DNA of 64,000 nucleotides from Tritrichomonas musculus (GCA_039105265.1 JAPFFF010000039.1:682001-746000); one strand, 5' to 3'; shown: positions 10,666 through 21,820, counted from the stretch's first letter. Notes: a model not told the origin generated them from the letters alone. Numbers and translations: made by a program.

Positions 10666-13600
10666 ATGCAAAGCAGATTTTCTGAATTCCAAAGTTTTTT
10701 GGCCAGCAACGCTATTATAACACAAAATAAATTTTTACAAGAAATTCTTTCAAAGTTCAAGTTTTATTTTTACAGTAATTTTGATCAAATTGATATAGAT
10801 CTCGAAGACTATAAGAACAAAAATAAGTCAAAAATAATATCAATAGACGAATATCAGGAAAATAATGATTTATACTTTTTTGTTTGTTTTGATTCTATGT
10901 TTATAATTATTGTCAATGATCAAAAACGCGACTCTATTTATGCCTATCTCAAAAATTATCTTAGTATATTTAACGATTCTGATAAATATTTCTTAAAAAA
11001 CTTCCCAATTTCAGGGAAAAAATCATTTTTAGTTGACGATACTTTTTTATATGAAGTAAAAAATTTCTCAAAAGCTTTTTTATTGAGCAATAATAAATAT
11101 CAATCATTCTGGAGCATAATTATTGATTGTTTAAGTTGTTTTTTAATCAAGAGAAGTTTTAACAACAACCACAATTTAAAATTAAATAACAAATTCAAAG
11201 AACGAATTGACATTAAGAATCCATGCTACATAAAATTAAGAGAACTTGGAAAAGGAAGTTCTGCCACCGTTGATCTTATTTTTTATATTAAAAGAGAAGA
11301 AATTTATGCATTGAAAATAGCCAATGATAATGCAAATGAACAAATTGAAAAAGAAAGAAAAAACTATATAATTTTTCAATACCCATTTCTACTTAAATAT
11401 CACGGATACCTAGAAATGAATGATAATAAATATCTTTTGCTTGATTTTGTTGAAGGAAAACCTTTGGATAAATATGATATTAAACAACTGAATGCAAATG
11501 ATAAGTATAACATAATTTTTGAGCTTATGCTTACGATTCAATATATTCATTCAAAAGGATACATATATCGCGATTTGTATTCAAATAATATCATCATTGA
11601 TTCGAACAAAGATGCTGTTTTAATTGACCTTGATCGTTTAATTAAAATTGATGAACAAAGTACTTTGGATTTTTGTCACGATATAGTTCCTCCAGAAATC
11701 AATTCAGATCATTTTTTAACTTATAAATCAGACATTTATTTGCTTGGATATTTAATGTATTATATATTATATGGAGAACATCCAGATAAAACATATCAAC
11801 AAGACAATAAAACTTTCATATTCAATTTAGAAAATATTAAAAATTCAGATGAAAAGTTATTATTTCAATCATGCTTTGAAATTGATCAAGATAAAAGACC
11901 AACTATTTCCGAATTGATTCATAAATTTTATATAATTTTTCTTTCAGAAAATCAAACGAAAGGAATTAAAGAGCAGAAATTGATAAATCTTTTAGAAAAG
12001 AATGCTTTAATTGAAGAAAATCAAAAACAAGCATTTTTCACTCTTGGTTTAATATATGATGAAGGAAGATTTGTTTCTCGTGATTCAGACAAAGCAATCT
12101 CTTATTATTCTAAAGCTTCTGATCTAAATAATTGGAAGGCACAATACAATCTAGGTCTTATTTATGATCAAGGAATTTATATCCAGCGAGATATTAGTAA
12201 AGTTATTCATTATTATACTCTTTCTGCAGATCAAAATTACTCATTAGCACAATATAATCTAGGAGTAATCTATTATGATGGAATTGATGTTTCACAAGAT
12301 ATTAAAAAAGCTATTCATTATTTTTCTTTAGCAGCAGATCAAAATATACCAAATGCACAATTCAACCTAGGATTAATTTATTTAAAAGGAATTTATGTTC
12401 CTAAAGACATTAATAAATCTATTCATTATTTTTCACTTGCAGCAAAACAGAATGATATAGATTCCTTATTTAATTTAGCAGAAATATATTTATTTGGAAA
12501 AGATGTTCCACAAAATATAACAAAAGGATTAAACTATTATATAATTGCAGCTGAAGGAAATAATTCAGATGCACTATTTAATCTTGGAACTATTTATACC
12601 GAAGGTAAATTTGTACCTCGAGATATAAATAAAGCAATTTATTATTTCAAACTTGCTTCTAATAAAAATCATATAAAAGCACAAATTAATCTTGGAATTA
12701 TATACAGTGAAGGGAAATACATTCCAGTTGATATAGATAAAGCTATTTATTACTTTTCATTAGCTGCTGATCAAAATGAGCCAAATGCACAATTTTTACT
12801 TGGAAAAATATATGATGAAGCTTTATATGTTCCTCGTGATATTAATAAAGCAATTGCATATTATATAAAAGCATCTAAACAAAATCAATCAAGTGCCCAA
12901 TTTAAACTCGGTGTAATTTATTTTCAAGGCATTGATATTTCACGTGATATAACAAAATCTATTTATTACTACACATTAGCAGCAAATCAAAATAATTTAG
13001 ATGCTTTATTTAATCTTGGTGTTATTTATACAGATGGTGAATACGTTTCATGTGACATTAACAAAGCCATTTATTATTATACGATTGCAGCAAATCAAAA
13101 TCATTCTGAGTCTCAGTTTAACCTTGGAATTATTTATTATGAAGGTAAACATTTACCACGTGATATAAACAAAGCAATTCATTACTTTCAACTTGCTTCA
13201 AATCATCAAAATTATCAAAAAAGTTCAGATGCTCAATTCGTTCTTGGACTTATTTATTATCAAGCACAATATGTTCCACGTGATATTACTAAATCTATTT
13301 ATTATTATTCATTAGCAGCAAATCAAAATCATTCTGATGCACAATTTAATTTAGGCGCCATTTATTTTGAAAATTTGTATGTTCAACGAGATATAAGCAA
13401 ATCAATTTATTATTTTACTCAAGCTGCGAATCAAAATGATTCAAATGCACAATTTAATCTTGGACAATTTTATTTTGAAGGAATATATGTTGCCCGTGAT
13501 ATTCCAAGAGCTCTTCATTATTTTTCATTAGCTGCTGATCAAAATAATTTAATGGCACAATTCAATTTGGGATCTATTTATTATGAAGGAATTAATGTTC

Positions 13601-14628
13601 CAATTGATATTAACAAATCGATTCATTACTATTCACTTGCAGCTGATCAAAATGAACCAAGATCGTTATACAATTTAGGACTTATTTATGATGAAGGTGT
13701 TTATGTTTCTCGTGATTTCAGAAAAGCTTTTTATTATTATTCATTGGCAGCCAAATTAAACAATGCGAATGCACAATTTTGTCTTGGTTTACTTTACTTC
13801 AAAGGAACTTTTGTTACTAGCGACATCAATAAAGCTATTCATTATTTTATACTTTCTGCAAATCAAAATTATGCAATTGCACAAATTAATCTTGCTTTAA
13901 TTTATTATGAAGGTATTTATATTCATCGAAATATTAATAAAGCTATTCGTTATCTTGAACTTGCATCAAAACAAAATAATTCAGATGCACAATTTTATCT
14001 AGGAAGCATTTATTATGAAGGACTATATGTTACATATGATATTGAAAAAGCAATTCATTATTTTAAAGAAGCATCATGCTTTAATAATCAATTTGCAAAA
14101 AACAATCTTGCAGTTATTTACAAAACAGGAAGAGATGTAAAGAAAAACATTCCATTAGCAATTGAATATTTGGAAGAAGCAATTCGTCAGAAAAAAGACA
14201 AAGTTGCAATGTTTAATCTTGCACATATTTATTTCTATAATGAATCAGGAATAACGAATAATGAAAAAGCAATTGAATTATTAATTCAAGCAGTTAATAA
14301 ATCAATTATTTATTCTCTTGACCTTTTATGCTTAATTGTCATTTCAAAATATGATTTATTCGATGTTTCAGACATTAAACAATTGTTTGATATTATTGAT
14401 ATCACCTTCGATCAAACAAGTAAACAGAAAATATTTGAAAGAATTCAATATAAAAAATTAAATAATCGACAATTTTATTATAAATTATATGATGATTTAA
14501 AAGAAGTCAATCTTGTTTATTATTGTGATAAAATTGAAAACCAAGTTTTGAAGAAAAAAATTCAAATGAAAGACGATCGAGTTCCAATTAATTCAAGTTT
14601 TTACGATGGTCTTGGTGATATTCACTAA
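10666..14628 (+). CDS. Protein kinase with about 21 Sel1 repeats
   Basis: 1320 residues from an ATG at 10666. The N-terminal ~185 residues (FSEFQSFL..., FVCFDSMFIIIV) are conserved with the paralogue at 18.2-21.8 kb. A kinase domain spans about 188-425: glycine loop ELGKGSSATV, VAIK-type Lys in YALKIA (about residue 217), catalytic loop YRDLYSNN (His of HRD is Tyr, and the usual Lys is Tyr), DLD in place of DFG (about 322), PPE in place of APE. It is followed by about 21 Sel1/SLR repeats of ~36 residues (A-Q-F-N-L-G-x-I-Y-x-x-G, then RDI-KAI-YYF-LAA). Sel1 arrays are solenoids that scaffold complexes. Because HRD, DFG and the catalytic-loop Lys are altered, activity may be weak or lost. The stop lies in TAAA, which resembles the trichomonad poly(A) signal that overlaps stop codons. 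Confidence 0.92.
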   Translation: MQSRFSEFQSFLASNAIITQNKFLQEILSKFKFYFYSNFDQIDIDLEDYKNKNKSKIISIDEYQENNDLYFFVCFDSMFIIIVNDQKRDSIYAYLKNYLSIFNDSDKYFLKNFPISGKKSFLVDDTFLYEVKNFSKAFLLSNNKYQSFWSIIIDCLSCFLIKRSFNNNHNLKLNNKFKERIDIKNPCYIKLRELGKGSSATVDLIFYIKREEIYALKIANDNANEQIEKERKNYIIFQYPFLLKYHGYLEMNDNKYLLLDFVEGKPLDKYDIKQLNANDKYNIIFELMLTIQYIHSKGYIYRDLYSNNIIIDSNKDAVLIDLDRLIKIDEQSTLDFCHDIVPPEINSDHFLTYKSDIYLLGYLMYYILYGEHPDKTYQQDNKTFIFNLENIKNSDEKLLFQSCFEIDQDKRPTISELIHKFYIIFLSENQTKGIKEQKLINLLEKNALIEENQKQAFFTLGLIYDEGRFVSRDSDKAISYYSKASDLNNWKAQYNLGLIYDQGIYIQRDISKVIHYYTLSADQNYSLAQYNLGVIYYDGIDVSQDIKKAIHYFSLAADQNIPNAQFNLGLIYLKGIYVPKDINKSIHYFSLAAKQNDIDSLFNLAEIYLFGKDVPQNITKGLNYYIIAAEGNNSDALFNLGTIYTEGKFVPRDINKAIYYFKLASNKNHIKAQINLGIIYSEGKYIPVDIDKAIYYFSLAADQNEPNAQFLLGKIYDEALYVPRDINKAIAYYIKASKQNQSSAQFKLGVIYFQGIDISRDITKSIYYYTLAANQNNLDALFNLGVIYTDGEYVSCDINKAIYYYTIAANQNHSESQFNLGIIYYEGKHLPRDINKAIHYFQLASNHQNYQKSSDAQFVLGLIYYQAQYVPRDITKSIYYYSLAANQNHSDAQFNLGAIYFENLYVQRDISKSIYYFTQAANQNDSNAQFNLGQFYFEGIYVARDIPRALHYFSLAADQNNLMAQFNLGSIYYEGINVPIDINKSIHYYSLAADQNEPRSLYNLGLIYDEGVYVSRDFRKAFYYYSLAAKLNNANAQFCLGLLYFKGTFVTSDINKAIHYFILSANQNYAIAQINLALIYYEGIYIHRNINKAIRYLELASKQNNSDAQFYLGSIYYEGLYVTYDIEKAIHYFKEASCFNNQFAKNNLAVIYKTGRDVKKNIPLAIEYLEEAIRQKKDKVAMFNLAHIYFYNESGITNNEKAIELLIQAVNKSIIYSLDLLCLIVISKYDLFDVSDIKQLFDIIDITFDQTSKQKIFERIQYKKLNNRQFYYKLYDDLKEVNLVYYCDKIENQVLKKKIQMKDDRVPINSSFYDGLGDIH

Positions 14629-14790
14629 ATCAGACTATCAATTCATTTACTTTTGGATATTTAATCACTAATTCGTTTACTATGATTTATGAGAATATTA
14701 AATTAATTAAATAAAAAAATAAAAAAATTAAATTAATTAACAATATTGAATAAGATAAACATTTGAATATTCACAAAAAAATGTAAAAAA

Positions 14791-14865
14791 TGCTTCCGAC
14801 GGGAGTCGAACCCGCGACCCTCGGATTAAAAGTCCGATGCATCTAACCAACTGATCTACGAAAGC
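14791..14865 (-). tRNA. tRNA-Lys (anticodon TTT)
   Basis: The reverse strand folds as a full cloverleaf: acceptor GCTTTCG/CGGAAGC with discriminator A, D arm around AGTTGGTTAGAT, anticodon stem TCGGA/TCCGA enclosing CTTTTAA (anticodon TTT), and T arm GCGGG-TTCGACT-CCCGT. No intron and no encoded CCA. It is a GC-richer island in AT-rich DNA, between two convergent Sel1 kinase genes. Confidence 0.96.
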
Positions 14866-14924
14866 TTCTTGTTGTTTTTTAATTAAATCTTTATTTCATA
14901 TTATTCTTGGAAATACAAGATAAA

Positions 14925-15395
14925 GTTTTTTATTCATTTAAAAAATTTATAAAAAATTTGATTTCATATCACATGTCTTTTTTTTAAAAAAAACGAGCCA
15001 AACAAGTAAAATACAACTCAATCCATCATGCATTTTGACTGTCCCATTTCATATTTATGACAATGATCTTACATTTATTGTTAATGGTGAAGAATTCTCC
15101 TGTTATTTGCCAATCATGTCTTGAAGAATTCAAGACAAGTAAATGTGTGAAATCATTTTAACTTCAAAAAAAAAAAAAATATCCCAGATCACGAACTTTC
15201 CTTCATTCAAGAAGTGATTGAAATTATAGGCAATCAAACGATGATTTTGATAACCCCGAAGAACTGATTGTTTAAAAAGTTTTTTTTTTTTCAAAAATCA
15301 AAGATCATGAAAAGCATTGTAAATTATTCAACACACTTCACCGAAATTTATGAGAATCAAGAAGAAGAATTTGAAAGTTTATCAGTTAAAAAAAT
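14925..15395 (+). pseudogene. Decayed partial copy of the BTB-F5/8C gene
   Basis: From about 14925 the sequence follows the upstream flank and start of the 9183 gene closely: TTTGATTTC-TATCAC, then CAACTCAATCCATCATGCAT, then the TTTATTGTTAATGGTGAAGA stretch. The start codon has become ACG, there are several internal deletions and rearrangements, and similarity ends near GAATTTGAAAGTTTATCAG (about 15386). The discoidin half is missing. Sharing of the 5' flank shows that it arose by DNA-level duplication, not by retroposition. Confidence 0.85.
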
Positions 15396-15522
15396 CTAAG
15401 AATGTCCATGAATTTGAAAAAAAAATTTAATTTTTTGGTTTGCAATTATTTTTTAAGAAGTTTTTTCGACGCCTATTTATGGAAATACACATATAAAAAT
15501 GTATAGAAATTAAATTATTCTT

Positions 15523-17495
15523 TTATTCATTATCAATACGTTTTTGATATTCATGAAGTTCGTTTAGATCAGTTGTCATTCCAAACTCATTTATTGCATA
15601 TTTGTCATCTTTCAGATATTCTGTGATTTCATCAAATGTTGGTCTTTTATATGGGTCATTATCCCAACATTTCTCTATCAATTCCCAATATGGATCAGGT
15701 ATGTTACTTGGCTTATTCAATCTTTTTCCTTCTAAAAGATTTTTATAGTAAAGATAGTGATTTCGAATTTTATTGCTATTTAAATCTTCATGTGTTGCGA
15801 ACATAAAATATAAAATTATTGAATAGGAAAAAACATCAGAAGGAAAATCATATTTGAAATCATCTATTGTTTCAGGTGCCGCATAAAAAAGTGCGGTCAT
15901 ATAATATTCCGATTCTGCTGTATCTGACTTCATTATTGCCGCAAATGTAGTAATGAGAATAGGTTCAAAGTTATCATCTAACAAAATTTTGGTCATTTTT
16001 AGATCTCGATGAATGATATTGTTTTTATGAAGCTTTTTCATAATTGCAGCAACACCAAAGATAATTTTGCTTCGAATTGTAGGATTTAAATTATTATTTT
16101 GTTCTCCTTTTGATTCCAAATATTTCTCCATGATATTCTTAATGTCTCCATTTTTGGCATATTCACTTGCTGTGATGTTTCCATCTAGTAAATAGGGTGT
16201 ATTTTTTTTAATCTTTTCGATTTGTTCATTTGGCAAACGGAAGCAGTAGCTTTCAACATTTACTATTCCTTATATGCTCTTTCTAGAAATATCGATTTGT
16301 TTAAGAAAATCAATGGTCTTAAATTCATTCTCATAAACATATAAAAAGTATTCTTTTCCAGTAATTTTATTTACTGCTTTATAACCATTTTTATGTGCTC
16401 TATAAACTGTTTGCCTAACTATGTTAAAATCTTCAATTTTTAAATATTTTTCGTTATGATCGTTCATTGTTGGACAACCAAAGAATGCATTTAATCCAAC
16501 ATTTTGTATTGACGATTGAATTGATAGTTTTGATAATGCTGAACATGCAAGAAATGCCCAGTCACCAATTGACGTCACAGAAGATGGAATTATAATTTGT
16601 TTTAATGACGAACAACCACAAAAGGCAAAATTACCTATTGATGCAACTTTAGGTGGCAATTCAATTTGCGTTAATGAACTGCAATCATAAAATGCATAGT
16701 CTCCAATTTCTGTTGTAGTTGAAGGAATTGAGATTTGTATCAAAGAATTGCAACCTTTGAATAAATTATCAGGAATCTTTTGGATATTTCCCTAAATCGC
16801 CAAAGAAGAAATTCCATCAAAAGCACCTTTTGCAAATGAAACAAAGGGAGACAAAATTACAATTTTGGTTAAAAGTGAACAATTATAAAATGCATTTGTA
16901 CTAATCGATTCCACTGAAGAAGGAATAACTATTTGTTTTAATGAATAACATTCTCTGAAAGCTCCTGCTTTAACTGATGTGAATGATGATGGAATTGCTA
17001 TATGACTTAATAATGAGCAACCGTTAAAAAGACTTGGTTCAATAGTTGGCATATTTTGCATGATAATAGCTTTTTTCAATAATTTGCATTTTTCAAATGC
17101 TCCTTCTTTAACAAAAATAGCTGATGAAGGTGATGCTTTTTGCTCTGTTTTTGTTATTGATGATTGAATTATTAATTGTTCTAATGATGAACAACCTTTG
17201 AAAGCATTCTTTCCAATTAAAGTTATAGAAGGAGGAATTGTGATTTCCTTTAATGATTTGCATTTACTAAAAGCCTTTTCGCCAATGGAAGTCACAGAAG
17301 ACGGAATTGAAACATAAGCAAGAGAAGAGAGGTCTTCAAATGCAGAGTCTTTAATTATTCCGCTGATAGATATTTTGAAAATTTAATCGAAATCGTTCAA
17401 ATGCAAGATATTCAAAAAAATAATAATTTTCTATGAATTTGAAAAGAGCGTCATATACTTCTTTCTTTCTTCCAAAGTATCGCTGTATTTCTATC
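15523..17495 (-). pseudogene. Decayed BspA-LRR protein with C-terminal pseudokinase domain
   Basis: One ancestral gene read on the reverse strand from an ATG at 17495 (MIEIQRYFGRKKEVYDALF, resembling the start of DUF3447 proteins). LRR_5 repeats follow in another frame, starting near 17385, then a kinase-like C-terminus. The LRR zone is closed twice by in-frame stops: a TAG at about 16792-16794, in the spot where relatives read AISGNI, and a TAA at about 16267-16269, just after RKSI. The kinase part shows HRDLKMTKILLD and PET after APE-like AAPET, plus a C-lobe with CWDNDPYKRPTFDEI, but the DFG position reads ITTFAAI and the glycine loop is absent. So even the ancestral protein was probably a pseudokinase. 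The mix of conserved reading frame and few lesions suggests recent loss. Stop-codon read-through cannot be excluded. Confidence 0.75.
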
Positions 17496-18157
17496 ATCTA
17501 TAAAAAAGTTTGACAATTAAAAAAAAAATAATGTATGAGAAAAGTGAGTGTTGTAAAAGCATTTGTTTAGTATTGCATATAAAAATAATTTTTAAAAAAT
17601 GTTTTATTAAATTTAAGTTTTTTTTTTGATATTTAACCAAAAAATATTAAGATAATTATAGTTTGTGGATAGAATTTTTTTCTGAAGATAAAATTATGTT
17701 TTTCAATGAATCCATAGAATCCGAAACCCTATTATCACATGAGGTATTCATGTAGGGAATTCGTCGATAAATTAATATATAAAACATCTCTATATATTCT
17801 ATATATTCAAACTGGATTTAAAAAAAAAAAAACAATTATAGAACAACTAATATCATTATCTAATACATTCTATTTCCAATTTTCATCAACTTTTATTAAA
17901 CTAAATTTTATCATAAAAATGATAGAATTTTTAATTCCTAAATATTTTTAAATTAATTGAAAAAAATTATGATTTCCTTTTTATTTATAATTAAATTGTA
18001 CCATTATTGTTTATTGAAGTTTAAATGTGCTGTAACATCGGGTCAAATTCCAGAAATCCAGAATAAAAGCGGCCCACATTGGAAAAAGTTGATAATTGAG
18101 CCGATCTGCTTCACACCGCGAGTGATGAAGATCAATTTGCTCCCAAAATTGTGAGAT
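17496..18157. other. AT-rich intergenic stretch with a MITE-end remnant
   Basis: Contains the GAGGTATTCATGTAGGGAAT element end at 17741. A short patch at about 18025-18150 (CATCGGGTCAAATTCCAGAA, GCGGCCCACATTGGAAAAAG) is distinctly less AT-rich than its surroundings, but neither strand gives a recognisable protein. The other small open frames here look like chance. Confidence 0.4.
17741..17771. mobile_element. Single end of the GAGGTATTCATGT TIR family
   Basis: 31 bases beginning GAGGTATTCATGTAGGGAAT are identical to 33083-33113, and the first 16 match the left end of the complete element at 47005. I find no inverted partner nearby, so this is a solo or truncated end. Confidence 0.7.
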
Positions 18158-21100
18158 TCATTCCCCAAACATCACATCACCCAAGCCATCATAAAAAATT
18201 TTATTTATATTGATTCTTTTATCTATTTTTTCTATTTTTTTCTTCATTGTTTGATTTTCGATTTTTATACCATAATAAACCAAATTAATATCTTTTAAAA
18301 TATCAAAAAGTTCTTCGTAAAAAAATTCTTCTATTAGCCTATGCTTTCTGATTTTTTCAACAACTTTGCATGCCAACAAATCAGCAGAATTTTTATCAAT
18401 CTCTTCAAATTCTTTTTTAATTTGTGATTCAATGCAAGACTTATGCTTTTTAATTACGACTAAGCATAAAAGAAGTAGAGAATGAGAAATTTGTCTGCTT
18501 GATGATTGTATTAATAATTTTAAAGTCTCTTTGTAATCATCAAATCCAGCTTCTTTGTAGAAATAAATGTGTGCAAGATTAAACATTGCAACAGGGTCAC
18601 CTTTCTTATTAATTGCTTCTTTTAAATATTCAATTGCTCCAAAAATATTTGACTTAACACCATCACCCGTTTTGTAAATGATTCCTAAATTATTTTTTGA
18701 GAAACAATTATCAAAGCATGAAGCTTCCTTGAAGAAATGAATTGCTTTTTCGATATCACGAGAAACAAACAATCCTTCATAATAAATACTTCCAAGGAAA
18801 AATTGTGAAAGTGCATTATTTTGTTTAGCAGCAAATGAAAAATAATGAATTGCTTTATCAATATCTCTATTAACCACAAGACCTTCATAATAAATCAATC
18901 CGAGAATATATTGTGAATATTGGAAATTTTGTTTTGCTGCATATGAAAAGTAATAAATTGCTTTATTTATATCTGAAGGAATGTATTTTCCAGTATAGTA
19001 AAAAATTCCAAGATTGTGATTTGCAGCTAAAACATTTGAATTTGCTGCAAGTTGAAAATAATGAATTGCTTTAGATGTATCTTTTGGAACATCTTTTCCG
19101 TCATAATAAATACATCCAAGAATGAACTGTGCCTTTGCATTTAATAAATTTGAAGCAAGTAAAAAATAATTAATTGACTTATCAATGTCACGAGGAACAT
19201 ATTTTCCATAATAATAAATGCTTCCTAGATTATACAAAGCATCTGAAAAATCTTGTTCTGCTGCCAATTTTAAATAATGGATTGATTTTGCTATATCTCT
19301 AGTTACAAAATAGCCTTCATAAAAAATGACTCCAAGATTATATTGTGCAGATGGATGATTTTGTTTTGCAGCAAGTGTAAAATAATAAACAGCTTTTTCA
19401 ATGTCACGTGAAATATATTTTCCATCTGAATAAATGAGACCAAGATTGTATTGAGCATCAGAAATGTTTTGATCAGAAGCAAGTGTGAAATAATGAATTG
19501 CTTTGTTTATATCTTGTGAACCACAAAGACCTTCTAAATAAACAAGGCCAAGATGATATTGTGCTCTTGGTTCGTTTTGTTCAGATGCAAGTAATAAATA
19601 ATGAATTGCTTTATTAACATTGCGAGGAATATGAACACCTTCCAAATAAAGAAGACCAAGATTGTTTAGTGCTTTTGGATGATTTTGTTCTGATGCAAGA
19701 ACAAAAAGTTTAATTGCTTCATTAATGTTTTGTGAAACAACTTTCCCTTCAAAATAGATTTGTCCAAGATTATACTGAGCATCAGCATTATTTTGTTCTG
19801 CAGATTGTTCAAAGTAATGAATTGCTTTGTCTGCATCACGAGAAATATAGAGACCTTCTGAATAAAGAAGAGCAAGATTATATTGAGCATCAGAATGTCC
19901 TTGATCAGCAGCAAGTGTATAATAATGAATTGCTTTACTTATGTCTCGTGAAACATATCGACCTTCAGAATAAAAAACACCAAGATTATATTGTGCAACA
20001 GGATCATTTTTATTTGCTGCAAGAGTAAAATAATGAACTGATTTCTCATAATCAGGTGCAATATAAAGTCCCTCGGAATAAACAAGTCCCAAATTAAATA
20101 GAGCATCAGTATTTTCTTGTTTTGCTGCCAGTAAATAATAATGAATTGCCTTGTCAATGTTTTGGGGAACAGATATTCCTTCATAATGAATGACACCAAG
20201 ATTATATTGTGCTTCTGCATTATCTTGATTTGCTGCAAGTGTAAAATAATGAATTGCTTTATTCATATCTCGAGGCACATAAAGTTCTTCTGAATAAATC
20301 AGGCCAAGTTGATTTTGTGATCTTGAATCATTTTTATTAGCAGCAAGCTGGAAATAATAAATCGATTTGTCAATGTCTTGAGGAACATAAATATCTTCAT
20401 AATAAATGAGTCCAAGAAGATAATATTCATCTTTTTCATCAACAATTTTCTTTATATTATTTTCAAAATATTCAATTAGTTTCATTTCTTTTTCTCCTTG
20501 TGAATCATTTAAAGAAAGAAAATCAATGTAAAATAACCGAATCAATTCAGTCATACTTGGTCTTTTGCTTTGATCCATTTCAAAACATTTTTCCAAAAAT
20601 ATTTTTTCTTTAGAATTTTCAGAAAGTTCAGAGAGATCAATCATCATGAAATCATTCATGGTTGACTTCTTTTTCGTCGGTTTTTTATCAAATAAAATAT
20701 AATATATTATGTATCCTAATGAATAAACATCTGATTTGTATGTTAAACGTTCTCCAAAAAAAAGCTCAGGCGGAATGCAATCTGAATTGAAATCTTTTGT
20801 AAATTGTTCATCAATATTAATTACACGATCGAAATCAATTAGAATAGCATCTTTCTCTGAATTGATAATTACATTATTCGGTTTCAAATCACGATACAAA
20901 CATTTGTTTGATTGAATAAAGTGAAGTGATATCATCAATTCAAAAATCATATTGTATTTCTCATTAAAAGTCAAAGTTGATGTATCATACTTATCCAACG
21001 TTTCACTATCAATAAATTCAATGAGAAGATTTGGCATTTGATTGGATTCAATACAACCGTAATAATGAACGATAAATGGATTCTGAATTTTTAAATAATT

Positions 21101-21820
21101 GTCACGTTCCCTCTCAATTAATTCAATGCAATTATTGTATGGAATTTTTAAGGCAAAAATTTCTTCCCTTTGAATGTTATATATTAAATCAACAACAGAT
21201 GAACTACCTCGGCCAAGTTCTCTTATTTTAAAATAATTTTCGCTCGACCAATTAATTTTGTCTCCTTCAGTTAAAATTTTTTTTGATGAATACTTTTTTT
21301 GATTGTTTAAATAACTCTTTCTGATTAAAAAGGCGCAAATAGATCTCGAAATTAAAGACCAAATTGATTGGAAATTTGTATTTTCAATCTGAAATTGTTT
21401 AGAAAAATAAGATATTTCATTATTTAAATTTCTTTTTTCTTTTTCTGAACCATCAGGTGACAAAAGGTCGTTTTTTAGGAAATATTTTTGGCATTTTCCA
21501 TGTTTGGATAAATTTATTTTAGCTTTGAAATTATGATTTTGTTTAATAATAATGAACGTATAATCAAAGCAAATAAAATAATATTTTTGCTGATCGGATT
21601 CATTGTATTCATCTATAATTATGATTTTTGCATTTTTTAAACGAGTTAAAATTTCTTCATTAAGATTATCCCCGAAATAATGGAAGTTAAATTTATCTAA
21701 TATTATTTGAAATTCATTATTAAGCAAAACAACTTCATGATTTTTCAAGAAAGCTTGAAATTCTGCAAATTTGCTTATCATTAAAAGTAGTCTTTTTTTT
21801 TCTCTCAATTTTACTGACAT
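18158..21820 (-). CDS. Protein kinase with about 18 Sel1 repeats
   Basis: 1220 residues from an ATG at 21820; a second ATG 14 codons later (MISKFAEFQAFL) matches the paralogue's start better and may be the true one. Order: conserved N-terminal region (~1-190), kinase domain with ELGRGSSSVV, FALKIP, YRDLKPNN (HRD as YRD), DFD for DFG, and PPE for APE, then about 18 Sel1 repeats, then a shared tail (INLVYYGIKIENQ..., FYDGLGDVMFGE). It keeps the catalytic-loop Lys and Asn that the 10666 paralogue partly lacks, so it is the likelier active kinase. The two genes are convergent and ~3.5 kb apart, with the same domain order and C-terminal signature (FYDGLGD). Sel1 arrays probably dock partners; substrates are unknown. 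Confidence 0.92.
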   Translation of the reverse strand: MSVKLREKKRLLLMISKFAEFQAFLKNHEVVLLNNEFQIILDKFNFHYFGDNLNEEILTRLKNAKIIIIDEYNESDQQKYYFICFDYTFIIIKQNHNFKAKINLSKHGKCQKYFLKNDLLSPDGSEKEKRNLNNEISYFSKQFQIENTNFQSIWSLISRSICAFLIRKSYLNNQKKYSSKKILTEGDKINWSSENYFKIRELGRGSSSVVDLIYNIQREEIFALKIPYNNCIELIERERDNYLKIQNPFIVHYYGCIESNQMPNLLIEFIDSETLDKYDTSTLTFNEKYNMIFELMISLHFIQSNKCLYRDLKPNNVIINSEKDAILIDFDRVINIDEQFTKDFNSDCIPPELFFGERLTYKSDVYSLGYIIYYILFDKKPTKKKSTMNDFMMIDLSELSENSKEKIFLEKCFEMDQSKRPSMTELIRLFYIDFLSLNDSQGEKEMKLIEYFENNIKKIVDEKDEYYLLGLIYYEDIYVPQDIDKSIYYFQLAANKNDSRSQNQLGLIYSEELYVPRDMNKAIHYFTLAANQDNAEAQYNLGVIHYEGISVPQNIDKAIHYYLLAAKQENTDALFNLGLVYSEGLYIAPDYEKSVHYFTLAANKNDPVAQYNLGVFYSEGRYVSRDISKAIHYYTLAADQGHSDAQYNLALLYSEGLYISRDADKAIHYFEQSAEQNNADAQYNLGQIYFEGKVVSQNINEAIKLFVLASEQNHPKALNNLGLLYLEGVHIPRNVNKAIHYLLLASEQNEPRAQYHLGLVYLEGLCGSQDINKAIHYFTLASDQNISDAQYNLGLIYSDGKYISRDIEKAVYYFTLAAKQNHPSAQYNLGVIFYEGYFVTRDIAKSIHYLKLAAEQDFSDALYNLGSIYYYGKYVPRDIDKSINYFLLASNLLNAKAQFILGCIYYDGKDVPKDTSKAIHYFQLAANSNVLAANHNLGIFYYTGKYIPSDINKAIYYFSYAAKQNFQYSQYILGLIYYEGLVVNRDIDKAIHYFSFAAKQNNALSQFFLGSIYYEGLFVSRDIEKAIHFFKEASCFDNCFSKNNLGIIYKTGDGVKSNIFGAIEYLKEAINKKGDPVAMFNLAHIYFYKEAGFDDYKETLKLLIQSSSRQISHSLLLLCLVVIKKHKSCIESQIKKEFEEIDKNSADLLACKVVEKIRKHRLIEEFFYEELFDILKDINLVYYGIKIENQTMKKKIEKIDKRININKIFYDGLGDVMFGE

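Noticed and set aside
17957-18154. 65-codon forward frame before the Sel1 kinase gene's end
   Set aside because: No domain, mixed composition and no start context; kept only as an unexplained less-AT patch.
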